Positions 24,937 through 34,164 are shown, counted from the first letter of the stretch. The stretch: DNA of 64,000 nucleotides from an uncultured Oscillospiraceae bacterium (GCA_900548545.1 URKX01000001.1:1-64000), one strand, 5' to 3'. Program-made: numbers and translations. The notes: a model not told the origin generated them from the letters alone.

Positions 24937-27861
24937 ATGAAAATTGGCTTGGACGTAGGCTCTACCACCCTGAAGTGCATGGTTTACGACCGGCACGGCC
25001 GGCCGGTGTATCAGGAGTACGAGCGGCACTATTCCCAAATCGCTGAAAAAGCTTCGGGGATGCTTGCCCGCATCCAGGAGAAGTTCCCCCAGGAAAAACG
25101 GGCCAGCCTGTGCGTGTCGGGTTCGGCGGGCATGGGCCTGGCGGAAGATCTGGACATCCCCTTTGTCCAGGAGGTGTACGCCACCCGGACAGCCGTGAAG
25201 AAGTACATACCCGACGCCGATGTGGTCATCGAGCTGGGCGGCGAGGACGCCAAGATCCTGTTCCTCACCGGCTCTATGGAAGTGCGGATGAACGGCTCCT
25301 GCGCCGGCGGCACCGGGGCCTTCATCGACCAGATGGCCACCCTGCTGTCCATTACCCCTACCGAATTAAACGACATTGCCGGGCAGAGCCAGCGGTCTTA
25401 CAGCATCGCCTCCCGGTGCGGCGTGTTTGCCAAGAGCGATATCCAGGCCCTTTTGAACCAGGGCGCCCAAAAGGATGACATTGCCGCCAGCATCCTCACC
25501 GCCGTGGTGAACCAGACCATCGCCGGCCTGGCCCAGGGCCGGGAGATCGAGGGCAAGGTGGTGTACCTGGGCGGCCCGCTGACCTTCTTCTCCCAGCTGC
25601 GGGCCGCCTTTGACCGGATCTTGGGCGTGGAGGGCGTGTGCCCGGAAAACTCCCTGTACTATGTGGCCGCGGGCGCGGCCCTGGCCGGCACTGGGGAGGA
25701 GTTCGGCTTGGCTGAGATCACCCAGCGCATTGCCAACTACAGCTCCAGCCACCATTACCAGAGCAGCGCGGCCCTGTTCTACGACCAGGAGGAGTACCAG
25801 GAGTTTGTGGAGCGCCACCAGAAGGATTCCATCCCCACCGACGCCCCCTTGGGGGAGGACAAGGCAGCCTACGTGGGCATCGACGCCGGCTCCACCACCG
25901 TGAAGGCCGTGGCCATCAACTCCCAGGAGGAGATCATCTACTCCCGGTATTTGCCCAACTCCGGCAACCCGGTGCCCCTGGCCCGGGATTTCCTCACGGA
26001 CCTGTACGAGAAGTTCCCCGGCATCCAGATCCGCTCCTCCGCCTCCACCGGCTACGGCGAGGAGATCATCAAAAACGCCTTTGGCCTGGATATGGGCGTG
26101 GTGGAAACCATTGCCCACTTCACCGCTGCCAAGAAGTTCGAGCCCCAGGTGGACTTCATCATCGACATCGGCGGCCAGGACATCAAGTGCTTTAAAATCA
26201 AAAACGGCACCATCGACAACATCTTCTTGAACGAGGCTTGTTCCTCCGGCTGCGGCAGCTTTTTGCAGACCTTCGCCGGGGCTTTGGGCTACCAGATGGC
26301 GGACTTCGCCAAGCTGGGCCTCTTTGCCGACAGCCCCGTGGACCTGGGTTCCCGGTGCACCGTGTTTATGAATTCCTCTGTCAAGCAGGCCCAGAAGGAC
26401 GGCGCCTCCATCGAGAACATTTCCGCGGGCCTGTCCATGAGCGTGGTGAAAAACGCCCTGTACAAGGTCATCCGCGTCACCGACGCCAAAAGCCTGGGGG
26501 ACCATATTGTGGTCCAGGGCGGCACTTTCTTGAACGACGCGGTGCTGCGGGCCTTTGAGAAGGAGATCGGCAAGAACGTGACCCGGCCTTCCGTGTCCGG
26601 CCTGATGGGCGCCTATGGCGCCGCCCTGTACGCCAAGGAAAAAGGCCGGGGGGAGAGCTCCATCATCGGGCTGGAAGGGCTGAAAAACTTCACCCACGAG
26701 GTGAAGGCCATCACCTGCAACGGCTGCGAGAACCACTGCCGCCTGACGGTGAACACCTTCGCAAACGGCGCCCGGTACATCGCCGGCAACCGCTGCGACA
26801 AGCCCTTGAAAAAGAGCGCTCCCACTGCCCAGTACAACTTGTACGACTACAAGAAGCAGCTTCTGGAATCCTACCAGCCCTGCGAAGGCCCCCGGGGCAC
26901 CATCGGCATCCCCATGGGCCTGAATATGTTCGAGCTGTACCCCTTCTGGTACACCTTCTTCCGGAAGCTGGGCTTTGGAGTGGTCCATTCCCCGGCCTCC
27001 GACCGGAAACTGTACTTTAAGGGCCAACACACCATCCCCTCGGATACGGTGTGCTACCCCGCCAAGCTGATGCACGGCCACATTGAGGCCCTGTTGGAGA
27101 GGAAGCCCGACGCCATCTTCTACCCCTGCATGAGCTACAACCTGGATGAGCACCTGGGCGACAACCATTACAACTGCCCGGTGGTGGCCTATTACCCCGA
27201 GGTGTTGGACGCCAACATCACCGCCTTGGAGGACACCACCTTTATCTACGACTACGTGGGCCTGCACCGGCGGAAGGACTTCCCCGGGAAGATGACCAAC
27301 ATCCTGGCCCGTTACTTTGACCCCATCCCGGAGAAGGAAGTGAAAGCCGCTTCCGACGCCGCCTATGAGGAATATTACGCCCACATGGAGCGTATCCACA
27401 AAAAGGGGCAGGAGTACCTGGCCCTGGCCAAGGAAAAGGACTTGCCGGTGATCGTGCTGTCCGGCCGTCCCTACCATCTGGACCCGGAGATCAACCACGG
27501 TATTGACAAGCTGATCTGCGAGTGCGGCGCCGTGGTGGTGACCGAGGACTCCGTCAGCGAGCTGGAACACAAATTCCCCACCCATGTGCTGAACCAGTGG
27601 ACTTACCACGCCCGGCTGTACGCCGCCGCCAAATTTGTGGCGGACTCCGGCGACAAGCGGATCAACCTGGTGCAGATGGTGTCCTTCGGCTGCGGCGTGG
27701 ACGCCATCACCGGCGACGAGGTCCGCTCCATTCTGGAGGAGGGCGACCGGATCTACACCCAGATCAAGATCGACGAGATCACCAACCTGGGCGCGGTGCG
27801 CATCCGTTTGCGCAGCCTTTTTGCCGCCCTGGGCTTGGGCAGCGAGGCAACGCCCAACTGA
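24937..27861 (+). CDS. BadF/BadG/HgdC-type iron-sulfur ATPase with tandem activator domains and DUF2229
   Basis: A 974-aa protein related to the activator of 2-hydroxyacyl-CoA dehydratase, which uses ATP to drive an electron to low potential. Residues 1-270 are one ASKHA ATPase domain (D-V-G-S-T-T at the start, C-A-G-G-T-G near 125 and S-R-C-G near 163, the two Cys that would hold a 4Fe-4S cluster at a dimer interface). Residues about 310-570 repeat the domain (D-A-G-S-T-T, C-S-S-G-C-G, S-R-C-T). A Cys-rich C-N-G-C-E-N-H-C motif near 592 leads into a DUF2229-like domain. The substrate is unknown. The partner gene follows after 23 bases. In many clostridia both are one polypeptide of about 1400 aa. 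Confidence 0.88.
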   Translation: MKIGLDVGSTTLKCMVYDRHGRPVYQEYERHYSQIAEKASGMLARIQEKFPQEKRASLCVSGSAGMGLAEDLDIPFVQEVYATRTAVKKYIPDADVVIELGGEDAKILFLTGSMEVRMNGSCAGGTGAFIDQMATLLSITPTELNDIAGQSQRSYSIASRCGVFAKSDIQALLNQGAQKDDIAASILTAVVNQTIAGLAQGREIEGKVVYLGGPLTFFSQLRAAFDRILGVEGVCPENSLYYVAAGAALAGTGEEFGLAEITQRIANYSSSHHYQSSAALFYDQEEYQEFVERHQKDSIPTDAPLGEDKAAYVGIDAGSTTVKAVAINSQEEIIYSRYLPNSGNPVPLARDFLTDLYEKFPGIQIRSSASTGYGEEIIKNAFGLDMGVVETIAHFTAAKKFEPQVDFIIDIGGQDIKCFKIKNGTIDNIFLNEACSSGCGSFLQTFAGALGYQMADFAKLGLFADSPVDLGSRCTVFMNSSVKQAQKDGASIENISAGLSMSVVKNALYKVIRVTDAKSLGDHIVVQGGTFLNDAVLRAFEKEIGKNVTRPSVSGLMGAYGAALYAKEKGRGESSIIGLEGLKNFTHEVKAITCNGCENHCRLTVNTFANGARYIAGNRCDKPLKKSAPTAQYNLYDYKKQLLESYQPCEGPRGTIGIPMGLNMFELYPFWYTFFRKLGFGVVHSPASDRKLYFKGQHTIPSDTVCYPAKLMHGHIEALLERKPDAIFYPCMSYNLDEHLGDNHYNCPVVAYYPEVLDANITALEDTTFIYDYVGLHRRKDFPGKMTNILARYFDPIPEKEVKAASDAAYEEYYAHMERIHKKGQEYLALAKEKDLPVIVLSGRPYHLDPEINHGIDKLICECGAVVVTEDSVSELEHKFPTHVLNQWTYHARLYAAAKFVADSGDKRINLVQMVSFGCGVDAITGDEVRSILEEGDRIYTQIKIDEITNLGAVRIRLRSLFAALGLGSEATPN

Positions 27862-27884
27862 GCCGCAGAAAGGAGACTCTCCCT

Positions 27885-29192
27885 ATGTCAGACAACCAGA
27901 ACCGGGTGGAATTTACCCGGGAAATGAAAAAAGATTACACTATCCTCACGCCCAATATGGCGCCCATCCACTTTGAGCTGGTGAAAAACGTGCTGGAGAG
28001 CTTTGGGTTCCACGTGGAGCTGCTGCGCACCACCGGCCGGGAGATCGTGGACGAGGGCCTGAAATATGTCCATAACGACACTTGCTATCCGGCGCTGCTC
28101 TCCATTGGGCAGCTGATGCACGCCCTGCACAGCGGCAAGTACGACCTGCACAAGGTGGCCCTCATCATGACCCAGACCGGCGGCGGGTGCCGGGCCTCCA
28201 ACTACATCCACCTGCTGCGGAAGGCCCTGAAAAAGGACGGCCTGGAGTTTATCCCCGTGATCTCCGTGAACTTGTCGGGGTTGGAGTCCAACCCCGGGTT
28301 CAAGATCACCTTGCCCATGATCCGCCGGGCCATTGCCGCCCTGACCTACGGCGACCTGTTGATGCTTCTCAAAAACCAGACCAAGCCCTACGAGGCCACC
28401 CCCGGGGAGAGCGACGCCCTGGTGGACAGCTGGATCCGGAAGCTCACCAAACTGTTTGAGGAGGGCAAGGCCTTCTCCCAGCGGGAAGTGCGGGAATATT
28501 TCGACCAGATCGCCCAGTCCTTTGCGGACATCCAGCGCCGGGACGCGGAGAAGATCAAAGTGGGCGTGGTGGGCGAGATCTATGTGAAATACTCCCCTCT
28601 GGCCAACAACGGCCTGGAGCAGTTCCTGTTTGAGCAGGGCTGCGAGGTGATGGTGCCGGGCATCCTGGCCTTTATGATCTTCAAGGTGGATAACCGGCTG
28701 GAGGACATCCAGCTTTACGGCGGGAGCCAGGCCAAGCGCCAGGTGTGCACCTTGCTGAAATGGTATTTCACCAAATATGAGACCGACCTGATCGCCGCCG
28801 TGAAGAAGTTCCCCCAGTTCACCGCGCCTTCCCCCTATTCCCACTTGAAAGCCCTGGCCGGGAAGGTTATCGGCTACGGCTGTAAAATGGGCGAGGGGTG
28901 GCTGCTCACCGCCGAAGCCATGGAGCTGGTGGAAAGCGGTTATGGCAACGTGGTGTGCGCCCAGCCCTTCGGCTGCCTGCCCAACCACATTGTGGGCAAG
29001 GGCATGATCCGCAAGGTGAAGCGGCTCTATCCCCAGGCCAATATTGTCCCCATCGACTATGACCCTTCGGCTACCCAGGTGAACCAGGAAAACCGCATCA
29101 AGCTGATGCTGGCTGTGGCCAAAGAGCAGCAGCGGGACCGGGAAGAAGCGGCTCAGGCTGGTTCCTCAGCCCCGGCGCCGGCCAAGGCGTAA
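27885..29192 (+). CDS. 2-hydroxyacyl-CoA dehydratase subunit-like protein (HgdB/BcrC superfamily)
   Basis: A 435-aa partner of the preceding iron-sulfur ATPase. Conserved Cys residues in Y-V-H-N-D-T-C-Y-P-A near residue 65, G-G-G-C-R-A-S-N near residue 103 and the C-terminal C-A-Q-P-F-G-C-L-P-N block near residue 360 match the cluster-binding Cys of the HgdB/DUF2229 superfamily. It starts at the ATG at 27885 with AAAGGAG; the preceding stop is 24 bases away. The tail is Ala/Gln-rich. It is likely a low-potential reductase or dehydratase component, but the substrate cannot be deduced. Confidence 0.85.
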   Translation: MSDNQNRVEFTREMKKDYTILTPNMAPIHFELVKNVLESFGFHVELLRTTGREIVDEGLKYVHNDTCYPALLSIGQLMHALHSGKYDLHKVALIMTQTGGGCRASNYIHLLRKALKKDGLEFIPVISVNLSGLESNPGFKITLPMIRRAIAALTYGDLLMLLKNQTKPYEATPGESDALVDSWIRKLTKLFEEGKAFSQREVREYFDQIAQSFADIQRRDAEKIKVGVVGEIYVKYSPLANNGLEQFLFEQGCEVMVPGILAFMIFKVDNRLEDIQLYGGSQAKRQVCTLLKWYFTKYETDLIAAVKKFPQFTAPSPYSHLKALAGKVIGYGCKMGEGWLLTAEAMELVESGYGNVVCAQPFGCLPNHIVGKGMIRKVKRLYPQANIVPIDYDPSATQVNQENRIKLMLAVAKEQQRDREEAAQAGSSAPAPAKA

Positions 29193-29217
29193 GGCCAGCC
29201 GGCAGGAAAGAGCCCCA

Positions 29218-29233
29218 GCAGGGGCGCCCCTGC
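29218..29233. other. 16-bp perfect palindrome
   Basis: GCAGGGGCGCCCCTGC, a perfect palindrome in the gap between the dehydratase-like gene and degV. It may form a small hairpin in RNA. A second hairpin (CCCCC-TTT-GGGGG) follows near 29275 and no T-run is present. Confidence 0.35.
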
Positions 29234-29308
29234 GCCGGACGCCGGCAGCGGGGGGAGAAACTATCTTTTGGGAAGCCCCCTTTGGGGGAAAAGGAGAGGA
29301 AGTCAGAA

Positions 29309-30169
29309 ATGGCACAGCGGAAAGTGATTTTAAGCGCCGACAGCACCTGCGATTTGGGCGAGGAGCTGAAGGCACGGTACGACGTACAGTATTACCCTTT
29401 CCACATCATTCTGGAAGGGAAACAGTACCAGGACAACGTGGACATCCATGTCCAGGAAATCTACCAAGCCTATTACGACCGGAAGGCCCTGCCCGCCACG
29501 GCGGCCATCAATGTGGCAGAGTATGTGGAGTATTTCAAGCCCTGGGTGGACCAGGGGTACGATGTGATCCACTTCTGTTTGGGTGGGGCGCTTTCCAGTT
29601 CCTACCGCAACAGCGTGTTGGCTGCCCGGGAGCTGGGGGGCCATGTGTTCCCCATTGACAGCTGCAACCTGTCCACCGGCATTGCCCTGCAGATCATCGA
29701 GGCTGGGGAGCGCATCCAAGCCGGGATGCCCGCGGCGGAGATCGCGAAGGCTATGGAGGGGATCATCCCCCACTGCCACGCGAGCTTCATCCTGGACACC
29801 CTGGAGTTTATGAAGGCCGGCGGCCGGTGCTCCGCGGTGGTGGCTTTTGGCGCCAATTTGCTGTCTTTAAAGCCCTGCATCGAGGTGGACAACGCCGACG
29901 GTTCCATGCACGTGGGGAAAAAATACCGGGGCACCCTGAAAAAAGTGCTTCCCCAGTATGTGAAGGACAAGCTTTCCCAGTACCCCCGCATCAAGCGGGA
30001 CCACCTGTTTATCACCTATTCCACCATCGACCCCTCTTATGTGGAGCTGGTGCGCAAAGCCGTGGAGCAGGAAATGGACTTCCGGGAGATCCATGTGACC
30101 ACCGCCAGCTGCACCATCGCCAGCCACTGCGGGCCCAACACCCTGGGCATCCTGTTTGAAACGGAATAA
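29309..30169 (+). CDS. DegV family fatty-acid-binding protein
   Basis: A 286-aa member of the DegV/FakB family, which bind long-chain fatty acids and present them to a fatty-acid kinase. The signature S-A-D-S-T-C-D-L near residue 10, the S-S-S-Y-R-N-S segment near residue 100 and the S-C-N-L-S-T-G motif near residue 123 are present. No FakA gene is nearby. The start at 29309 has AAAAGGAGAGG. Whether it belongs to the operon upstream is uncertain because of the palindromic gap. Confidence 0.9.
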   Translation: MAQRKVILSADSTCDLGEELKARYDVQYYPFHIILEGKQYQDNVDIHVQEIYQAYYDRKALPATAAINVAEYVEYFKPWVDQGYDVIHFCLGGALSSSYRNSVLAARELGGHVFPIDSCNLSTGIALQIIEAGERIQAGMPAAEIAKAMEGIIPHCHASFILDTLEFMKAGGRCSAVVAFGANLLSLKPCIEVDNADGSMHVGKKYRGTLKKVLPQYVKDKLSQYPRIKRDHLFITYSTIDPSYVELVRKAVEQEMDFREIHVTTASCTIASHCGPNTLGILFETE

Positions 30170-30176
30170 TCCCATG

Positions 30177-30215
30177 AAAAACCGCCCTCCCTTTTTGGGA
30201 GAGCGGTCCTTTTTT
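30177..30215 (+). terminator. Terminator after degV
   Basis: ACCGC-CCTCCC (30181-30191) pairs with GGGAG-A-GCGGT (30197-30207), loop TTTTT, followed by CCTTTTTT. A-rich on the left, so it may also serve the convergent ROK gene. Confidence 0.8.
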
Positions 30216-30234
30216 GAATTTGGAAAAAATAAAG

Positions 30235-31182
30235 TCAGAATAACAGTTCCGCCGCGCCTAAAATGCCCGCGTCCTGCCCACACTGGGCAAAGAGGAACTC
30301 CACCGGTTCCTCCGTGTGGCAGAAGGAGTGAAACGCTTTGCGCACCCGGTCAAACAGCAGGGGGCCCATCTTTGTCAGCCCGCCTCCAAACACAAAGCAG
30401 TCGATGTTCAGGGTCATATACAGGTTGAACACCCACACCCCCAGGTAGAGGCCCATCTGGTCCAGGGCGCGCAGGGCCATGGGATCCCCGGCCCGGGCGG
30501 CCTGCTCGATGTGCCGGGCGTCAATTTTCTCGGGGGAGCCGGCCAGGTCCACCATTAAGGTGGGTTCCCCCTGGGCAATCCACTGGCGGATGTGCTGGAC
30601 GATCATCCCGCCGGAGGAGTAGGACTGGGCGCAGCCCTGGTTGCCGCAGCCGCAGGGAAGCCCCTGTCCCGGGGTGAGGACGGTGTGGCCGCTCTCGCCG
30701 GCAAAGCCGTTGCTGCCCCGGAACAGCTGGCCGTGAATGATGATGGCTGAGGAAAGGCCGGTGCTCACCGGGCAGTAGAGCATATGGGGCCGGCCCACCC
30801 CGGCCCCCTGGCGGGATTCCGCCAAGGCCGCGCAGTGGGCGTCGTTGTCCACTTCCACAGCCACCCCGGGGAGGAGCTGCTGCAAAAAGGCTTTCACCCC
30901 AAAGCCGTTGAGGTTGGGCAGGGCGGCGCACAGCACCACAGACCCTTCCGGGTACCGCACCAAAGAGGGCACCCCCACCCCCACGCCTTTCAGGTTTTCC
31001 CAGGGAAGGGAAAGTCCCTCCATCAGCTGCCGCAGGGTATCTACCGTTTGCCGGAAAAAGTCCTGGGCAGACAGGGCGGGGTCCGAAGGGTATTTCGCCT
31101 TCCCCAGCAGGGTTTTGTCTTCGCCGAAAACGCCCAGGGCCACCTTGGTCCCTCCAACATCAATGCCAGCGGTGTAGTCCAT
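30235..31182 (-). CDS. ROK family sugar kinase / glucokinase-like protein
   Basis: A 315-aa ROK protein. The ATP-binding motif G-I-D-V-G-G-T-K is near residue 6, the catalytic Asp is in V-E-V-D-N-D-A-H near residue 105, E-S-G-H near residue 150 and the zinc-binding C-G-C-G-N-Q-G-C motif near residue 165. There is no N-terminal helix-turn-helix, so it is an enzyme rather than a repressor. Starts at 31182 and 31197 are both possible; AAGGAAGG abuts the latter, and I prefer 31182. Glucose is the likeliest substrate, but N-acetyl-sugars cannot be excluded. Confidence 0.88.
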   Translation of the reverse strand: MDYTAGIDVGGTKVALGVFGEDKTLLGKAKYPSDPALSAQDFFRQTVDTLRQLMEGLSLPWENLKGVGVGVPSLVRYPEGSVVLCAALPNLNGFGVKAFLQQLLPGVAVEVDNDAHCAALAESRQGAGVGRPHMLYCPVSTGLSSAIIIHGQLFRGSNGFAGESGHTVLTPGQGLPCGCGNQGCAQSYSSGGMIVQHIRQWIAQGEPTLMVDLAGSPEKIDARHIEQAARAGDPMALRALDQMGLYLGVWVFNLYMTLNIDCFVFGGGLTKMGPLLFDRVRKAFHSFCHTEEPVEFLFAQCGQDAGILGAAELLF

Positions 31183-31212
31183 GGTTTTGTCCACCATCCT
31201 TCCTTTTGTCTT

Positions 31213-31241
31213 ATGATACGGGCTTTTGCGGGAAAATACAA
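31213..31241 (-). promoter_or_regulatory. Promoter of the ROK kinase gene
   Basis: Minus-strand TTGTAT (31241-31236), 17-base spacer and TATCAT (31218-31213), about 30 bases from the start codon. Confidence 0.6.
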
Positions 31242-31310
31242 CCCCCAGGCCGGCTTTTTTCCAAAAGGGAATGGAAAAGGGCGTGTATTCCGGTTTAGGG
31301 GACTGTCCCA

Positions 31311-31340
31311 TTGACGGGCGCCGGGGGAAAATGGTATCAT
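31311..31340 (+). promoter_or_regulatory. Promoter of the lipid kinase gene
   Basis: TTGACG at 31311-31316, 18-base spacer, TATCAT at 31335-31340 preceded by TGG (extended -10). It diverges from the ROK promoter 70 bases away. Confidence 0.6.
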
Positions 31341-31425
31341 TACTTTTCGTAAATGGTTCAAAATAAAATCATTTTTCCGTTGTTTTCTTTGGAAAAGGGA
31401 AACGCCGGAAGAGGAGGTGCCGCGG

Positions 31426-32307
31426 ATGGAAGTTTGGATATTGGCGAATACCCGGGCGGGGAAACACAAGGCCCGGCAGGAGGGGGAAAGCGTCCGGCGG
31501 GTGTTCGCCTTGGGAGGCGCCCGTGTGCGGATGGCCTATACCGGCTCGCTGGAGGAGGCGGAGGGCTTTTTGCGGCGGGCGGCGGCCCAAAAGCCGGACT
31601 TGCTGGTGTGCTGCGGCGGGGACGGCACCTTGAGCCACGCCGTGGGCTTTTTGGGGGAGCTGGGCGCCCCCATGCCCCTGGGGTTTGTGCCTATGGGCAC
31701 CACCAACGACTTTGCCAATTCCCTGGGGATGCCCAAGGAGCCTGCCCGGGCAGCGGAGCAGATCCTCCACGGGGAAAGCCACCGGCTGGACCTGGGCAGC
31801 TTTGAGGGGCGGCGGTTTTTGTATGTGGCCTCCTTTGGGGCCTTTACCCAGTCCTCTTACAAGGCGCCCCCCCAGGTGAAGGCCACCCTGGGCCACCTGG
31901 CCTATGTGTTGGAAGGCGCCAGGGAATTGCCTTTTTTGCAAGCCATCCCCCTGGAGGCAGAGGTAGATGGGGACCTGGTCCAAGGGGAGTTCCTCTTTGG
32001 GGCGGTGAGCAACGCCACCTCTCTGGGCGGGGTGATGAAGCTTTCCCCGGAACAGGTCCAGCTGGACGACGGCTTTTTAGAGCTGACCTTGATCCGCAAG
32101 CCCCAAACCCCTGTGGAACTGGGGCAGATTGTCCAACTGCTGCGCCATGGAAGCCAGGACGGCTCCCTGGTGATACGCCGGCCCGTGACCCGGTGCGTGT
32201 TCCGCGGCCAGGAAAGCTTTGACTGGTCCCTGGATGGGGAATGCGTCCCCGGGGGCGGCCAGGTGGGCATGGAGGTCCTGCCCCAGGCGTTGGAGCTGGT
32301 GTACTGA
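31426..32307 (+). CDS. Diacylglycerol/lipid kinase family protein (YegS/BmrU type)
   Basis: A 293-aa protein with the lipid-kinase catalytic domain: G-G-D-G-T near residue 64 binds nucleotide and G-T-T-N-D-F-A near residue 91 is the second family motif. The C-terminal half is the beta-sandwich domain. It likely phosphorylates diacylglycerol or a related lipid, recycling it for phospholipid synthesis. The ATG at 31426 has GAGGAGGT seven bases upstream; a GTG at 31417 lies inside that site. Single gene with its own promoter and terminator. Confidence 0.9.
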   Translation: MEVWILANTRAGKHKARQEGESVRRVFALGGARVRMAYTGSLEEAEGFLRRAAAQKPDLLVCCGGDGTLSHAVGFLGELGAPMPLGFVPMGTTNDFANSLGMPKEPARAAEQILHGESHRLDLGSFEGRRFLYVASFGAFTQSSYKAPPQVKATLGHLAYVLEGARELPFLQAIPLEAEVDGDLVQGEFLFGAVSNATSLGGVMKLSPEQVQLDDGFLELTLIRKPQTPVELGQIVQLLRHGSQDGSLVIRRPVTRCVFRGQESFDWSLDGECVPGGGQVGMEVLPQALELVY

Positions 32308-32336
32308 GCCCGGGGGAGCCGCGCCCTTTCCCCAGC

Positions 32337-32376
32337 AAAAAACCGGGCCTGCCGCAACAGGCAGCAGGCCCGGTTT
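32337..32376. terminator. Bidirectional terminator
   Basis: AAACCGGGCCTGC pairs with GCAGGCCCGGTTT around a short loop, with A and T runs on the two sides. It lies between the convergent lipid kinase and symporter genes. Confidence 0.8.
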
Positions 32377-32379
32377 CCC

Positions 32380-32404
32380 AGGAGGCTTTAAGCCTCCTTT
32401 TTTT
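32380..32404 (+). terminator. Second terminator hairpin overlapping the symporter 3' end
   Basis: AGGAGGCTTTAAGCCTCC followed by seven T. It overlaps the last codons of the leftward symporter gene and would stop rightward transcripts that pass the first terminator. Confidence 0.7.
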
Positions 32405-33884
32405 GGTAGAAGGCCAGGTTGCTTTGGCCGGAGGGCCATCCCAGCTTCCTGGCCAGGTGGGAAACCAGCCCGCACAGCAGGAAGGATACCCCCATGGCCA
32501 GGCAGGCGTACAGGGGTCCGTTGGGGGTGGTGAACCCGGATGCCGCCGCGGGCAGGAAGGCGGTGAGGAAGCCCCCCAGCATCCCGGCCCAGGCCCCGGC
32601 CCGGTTCAGCTTCTTCCAATAGAGGGTCAGCACATAGGGCGCCAGGAAGGAGCCGGACAGGATCCCCCAGGAGTAGGACATCATCTCCAAGATGGGGGTG
32701 GGGTAGTTGGCGATGAGGTAGCTCAAGACCACAAAGGCCAGGCATAAAAACCGGGTGACCGTGGCCAGGGTCCGCTCCCCCAGGCCCTTGAGCCAGCTGG
32801 CCTTGATGAGGTCCATGGACACGGTGGAGCAGGCGGTGAGGGTAATGCTGGACAGGGTGGACACCGAGGCGGAGATCAGCAGCACCAGGATGACGCCGAT
32901 GAGCAGGTTGGGCAGCCCGGCGGTGTTGAGCATGATGGGCACCAGGAAGTCGGTGCCGCCCTCCGGCATGGTTTCCCCGAAAAACAGGTGGGAGAAGGAG
33001 CCGATGAAATAGCCGCCGCCCGCCACCAGCAGGGAGAAGAAGGTGGAGATGACCACACCCCGGCGGACTTCCCGCTTGTCCCGGATGCCGTAGTATTTGT
33101 GCACCATCTGGGGCAGGCCCCAGGTGCCAAAGCTGGTCATCAGGATGGTGGAGACCAGCGCCACCGCCGAGGAACCGGACAGGGGCATCATCTCGTGGGC
33201 TTTCATATAGTCCGCCATCCGGGAGAGGCCGGTGGTGAGGCCCCCCACCTGGGAGGAACGCACCACCAGCACGATCAGCGCTGCCACACCCACCATCATC
33301 ACAAAGCCCTGGACAAAATCGGCCTTCAGGGTGGCCATATAGCCCCCCAGCACCAGCACCAGGGCCGAGGCAATGGCGATGATGATCATGCAGACCTGCT
33401 CGTCGATGTTCAAGATCACCGAGCACACGCTGGTCAGCCCCTTGTACACCGAGGCGGAGTAGGGGATGAGGAACAGGAAGATCACCACCGTGGCAAACAG
33501 CCGCATCCCCGGGCTTTGGAAACGCTTCTCAAACAGCTGGGGCATGGATTTGATGTCGTGGCGGCGGGTCAGGTCCCGGGTGCGGTTGGCCAGCACCAGC
33601 CAGGCCAGCAGCGTGCCGAACACCGCGTTGCCCAGGCCCACCAGGCCGCTCCACAGGCCGTAGTTCCAGCCGGAGCCGCCGGAATAGCCGATGAACATCA
33701 CCGCGGAAAAGTACGCTGTGCCGTAAGAGAGGGCCGAGATCCAAGCCCCGGCGCTGCGTCCGCCTACGGTGAAGCCCGCCATGTCTGTGCCTTTGCGGGA
33801 ATACCAAATGCCGATCCCCAGCATAAACAGGGCGTATACCCCAATGACTACCCAAATGGTCGCTTCCTTGCTCAATGCTGCCAC
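32388..33884 (-). CDS. Sodium:solute symporter (SSS family)
   Basis: A membrane transporter of up to 498 aa with about 13 hydrophobic segments. The early G-R-S-A-G-A-W-I-S-A-L-S-Y-G-T-A-Y-F-S-A region and the A-S-V-S-T-L-S-S-I block near residue 335, which carries sodium-site residues, are typical of PutP-like symporters. The solute (proline, pantothenate, sugar or another) cannot be told. The first start is GTG at 33884, but AAAGGA is better spaced for a TTG at 33875 three codons later. Direct repeats lie in its promoter region. Confidence 0.9.
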   Translation of the reverse strand: MAALSKEATIWVVIGVYALFMLGIGIWYSRKGTDMAGFTVGGRSAGAWISALSYGTAYFSAVMFIGYSGGSGWNYGLWSGLVGLGNAVFGTLLAWLVLANRTRDLTRRHDIKSMPQLFEKRFQSPGMRLFATVVIFLFLIPYSASVYKGLTSVCSVILNIDEQVCMIIIAIASALVLVLGGYMATLKADFVQGFVMMVGVAALIVLVVRSSQVGGLTTGLSRMADYMKAHEMMPLSGSSAVALVSTILMTSFGTWGLPQMVHKYYGIRDKREVRRGVVISTFFSLLVAGGGYFIGSFSHLFFGETMPEGGTDFLVPIMLNTAGLPNLLIGVILVLLISASVSTLSSITLTACSTVSMDLIKASWLKGLGERTLATVTRFLCLAFVVLSYLIANYPTPILEMMSYSWGILSGSFLAPYVLTLYWKKLNRAGAWAGMLGGFLTAFLPAAASGFTTPNGPLYACLAMGVSFLLCGLVSHLARKLGWPSGQSNLAFYQKKEA

Positions 33885-33911
33885 ATCCTTTAGCTGTCGC
33901 TTTTTTTATCA

Positions 33912-33944
33912 CTTATACGCTTTAAAGTTGACACGCTTTAAAGT
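33912..33944 (-). promoter_or_regulatory. Twin 12-bp operator-like repeats at the symporter promoter
   Basis: ACGCTTTAAAGT occurs twice as a perfect direct repeat (33917-33928 and 33933-33944, 16 bases apart), each with the palindromic core CTTTAAAG. They lie directly upstream of a minus-strand TATAAG (33917-33912), a likely -10 box without a good -35. A dedicated regulator binding here is the simplest explanation. Confidence 0.55.
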
Positions 33945-34071
33945 GATGAAATTTTAACACAAAAGCGGGAAAAAGGCAAGCCTGAATCCGCGAAAATTCC
34001 CCCGGTTTACAGCGTTTTCCCTCCCAGGGCGGCCGGCAGGCGCACCTTCATAGAATATTCACCTCTTTTTC

Positions 34072-34100
34072 TTGCTTTTGCCACAGTTAGCGGGTACAAT
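34072..34100 (+). promoter_or_regulatory. Promoter of the two-component/HtrA operon
   Basis: TTGCTT at 34072-34077, 17-base spacer and TACAAT at 34095-34100. The first gene begins 65 bases downstream. Confidence 0.65.
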
Positions 34101-34164
34101 AAAATTACATTGGGGGAAAGCACCCAGGGAGAGAGAACTTTCGGAAAAAGGGAGGGCCTGTTTT

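Noticed and set aside
29218..29233. The 16-bp palindrome as a terminator
   Set aside because: No T-run follows; at best a small RNA hairpin.
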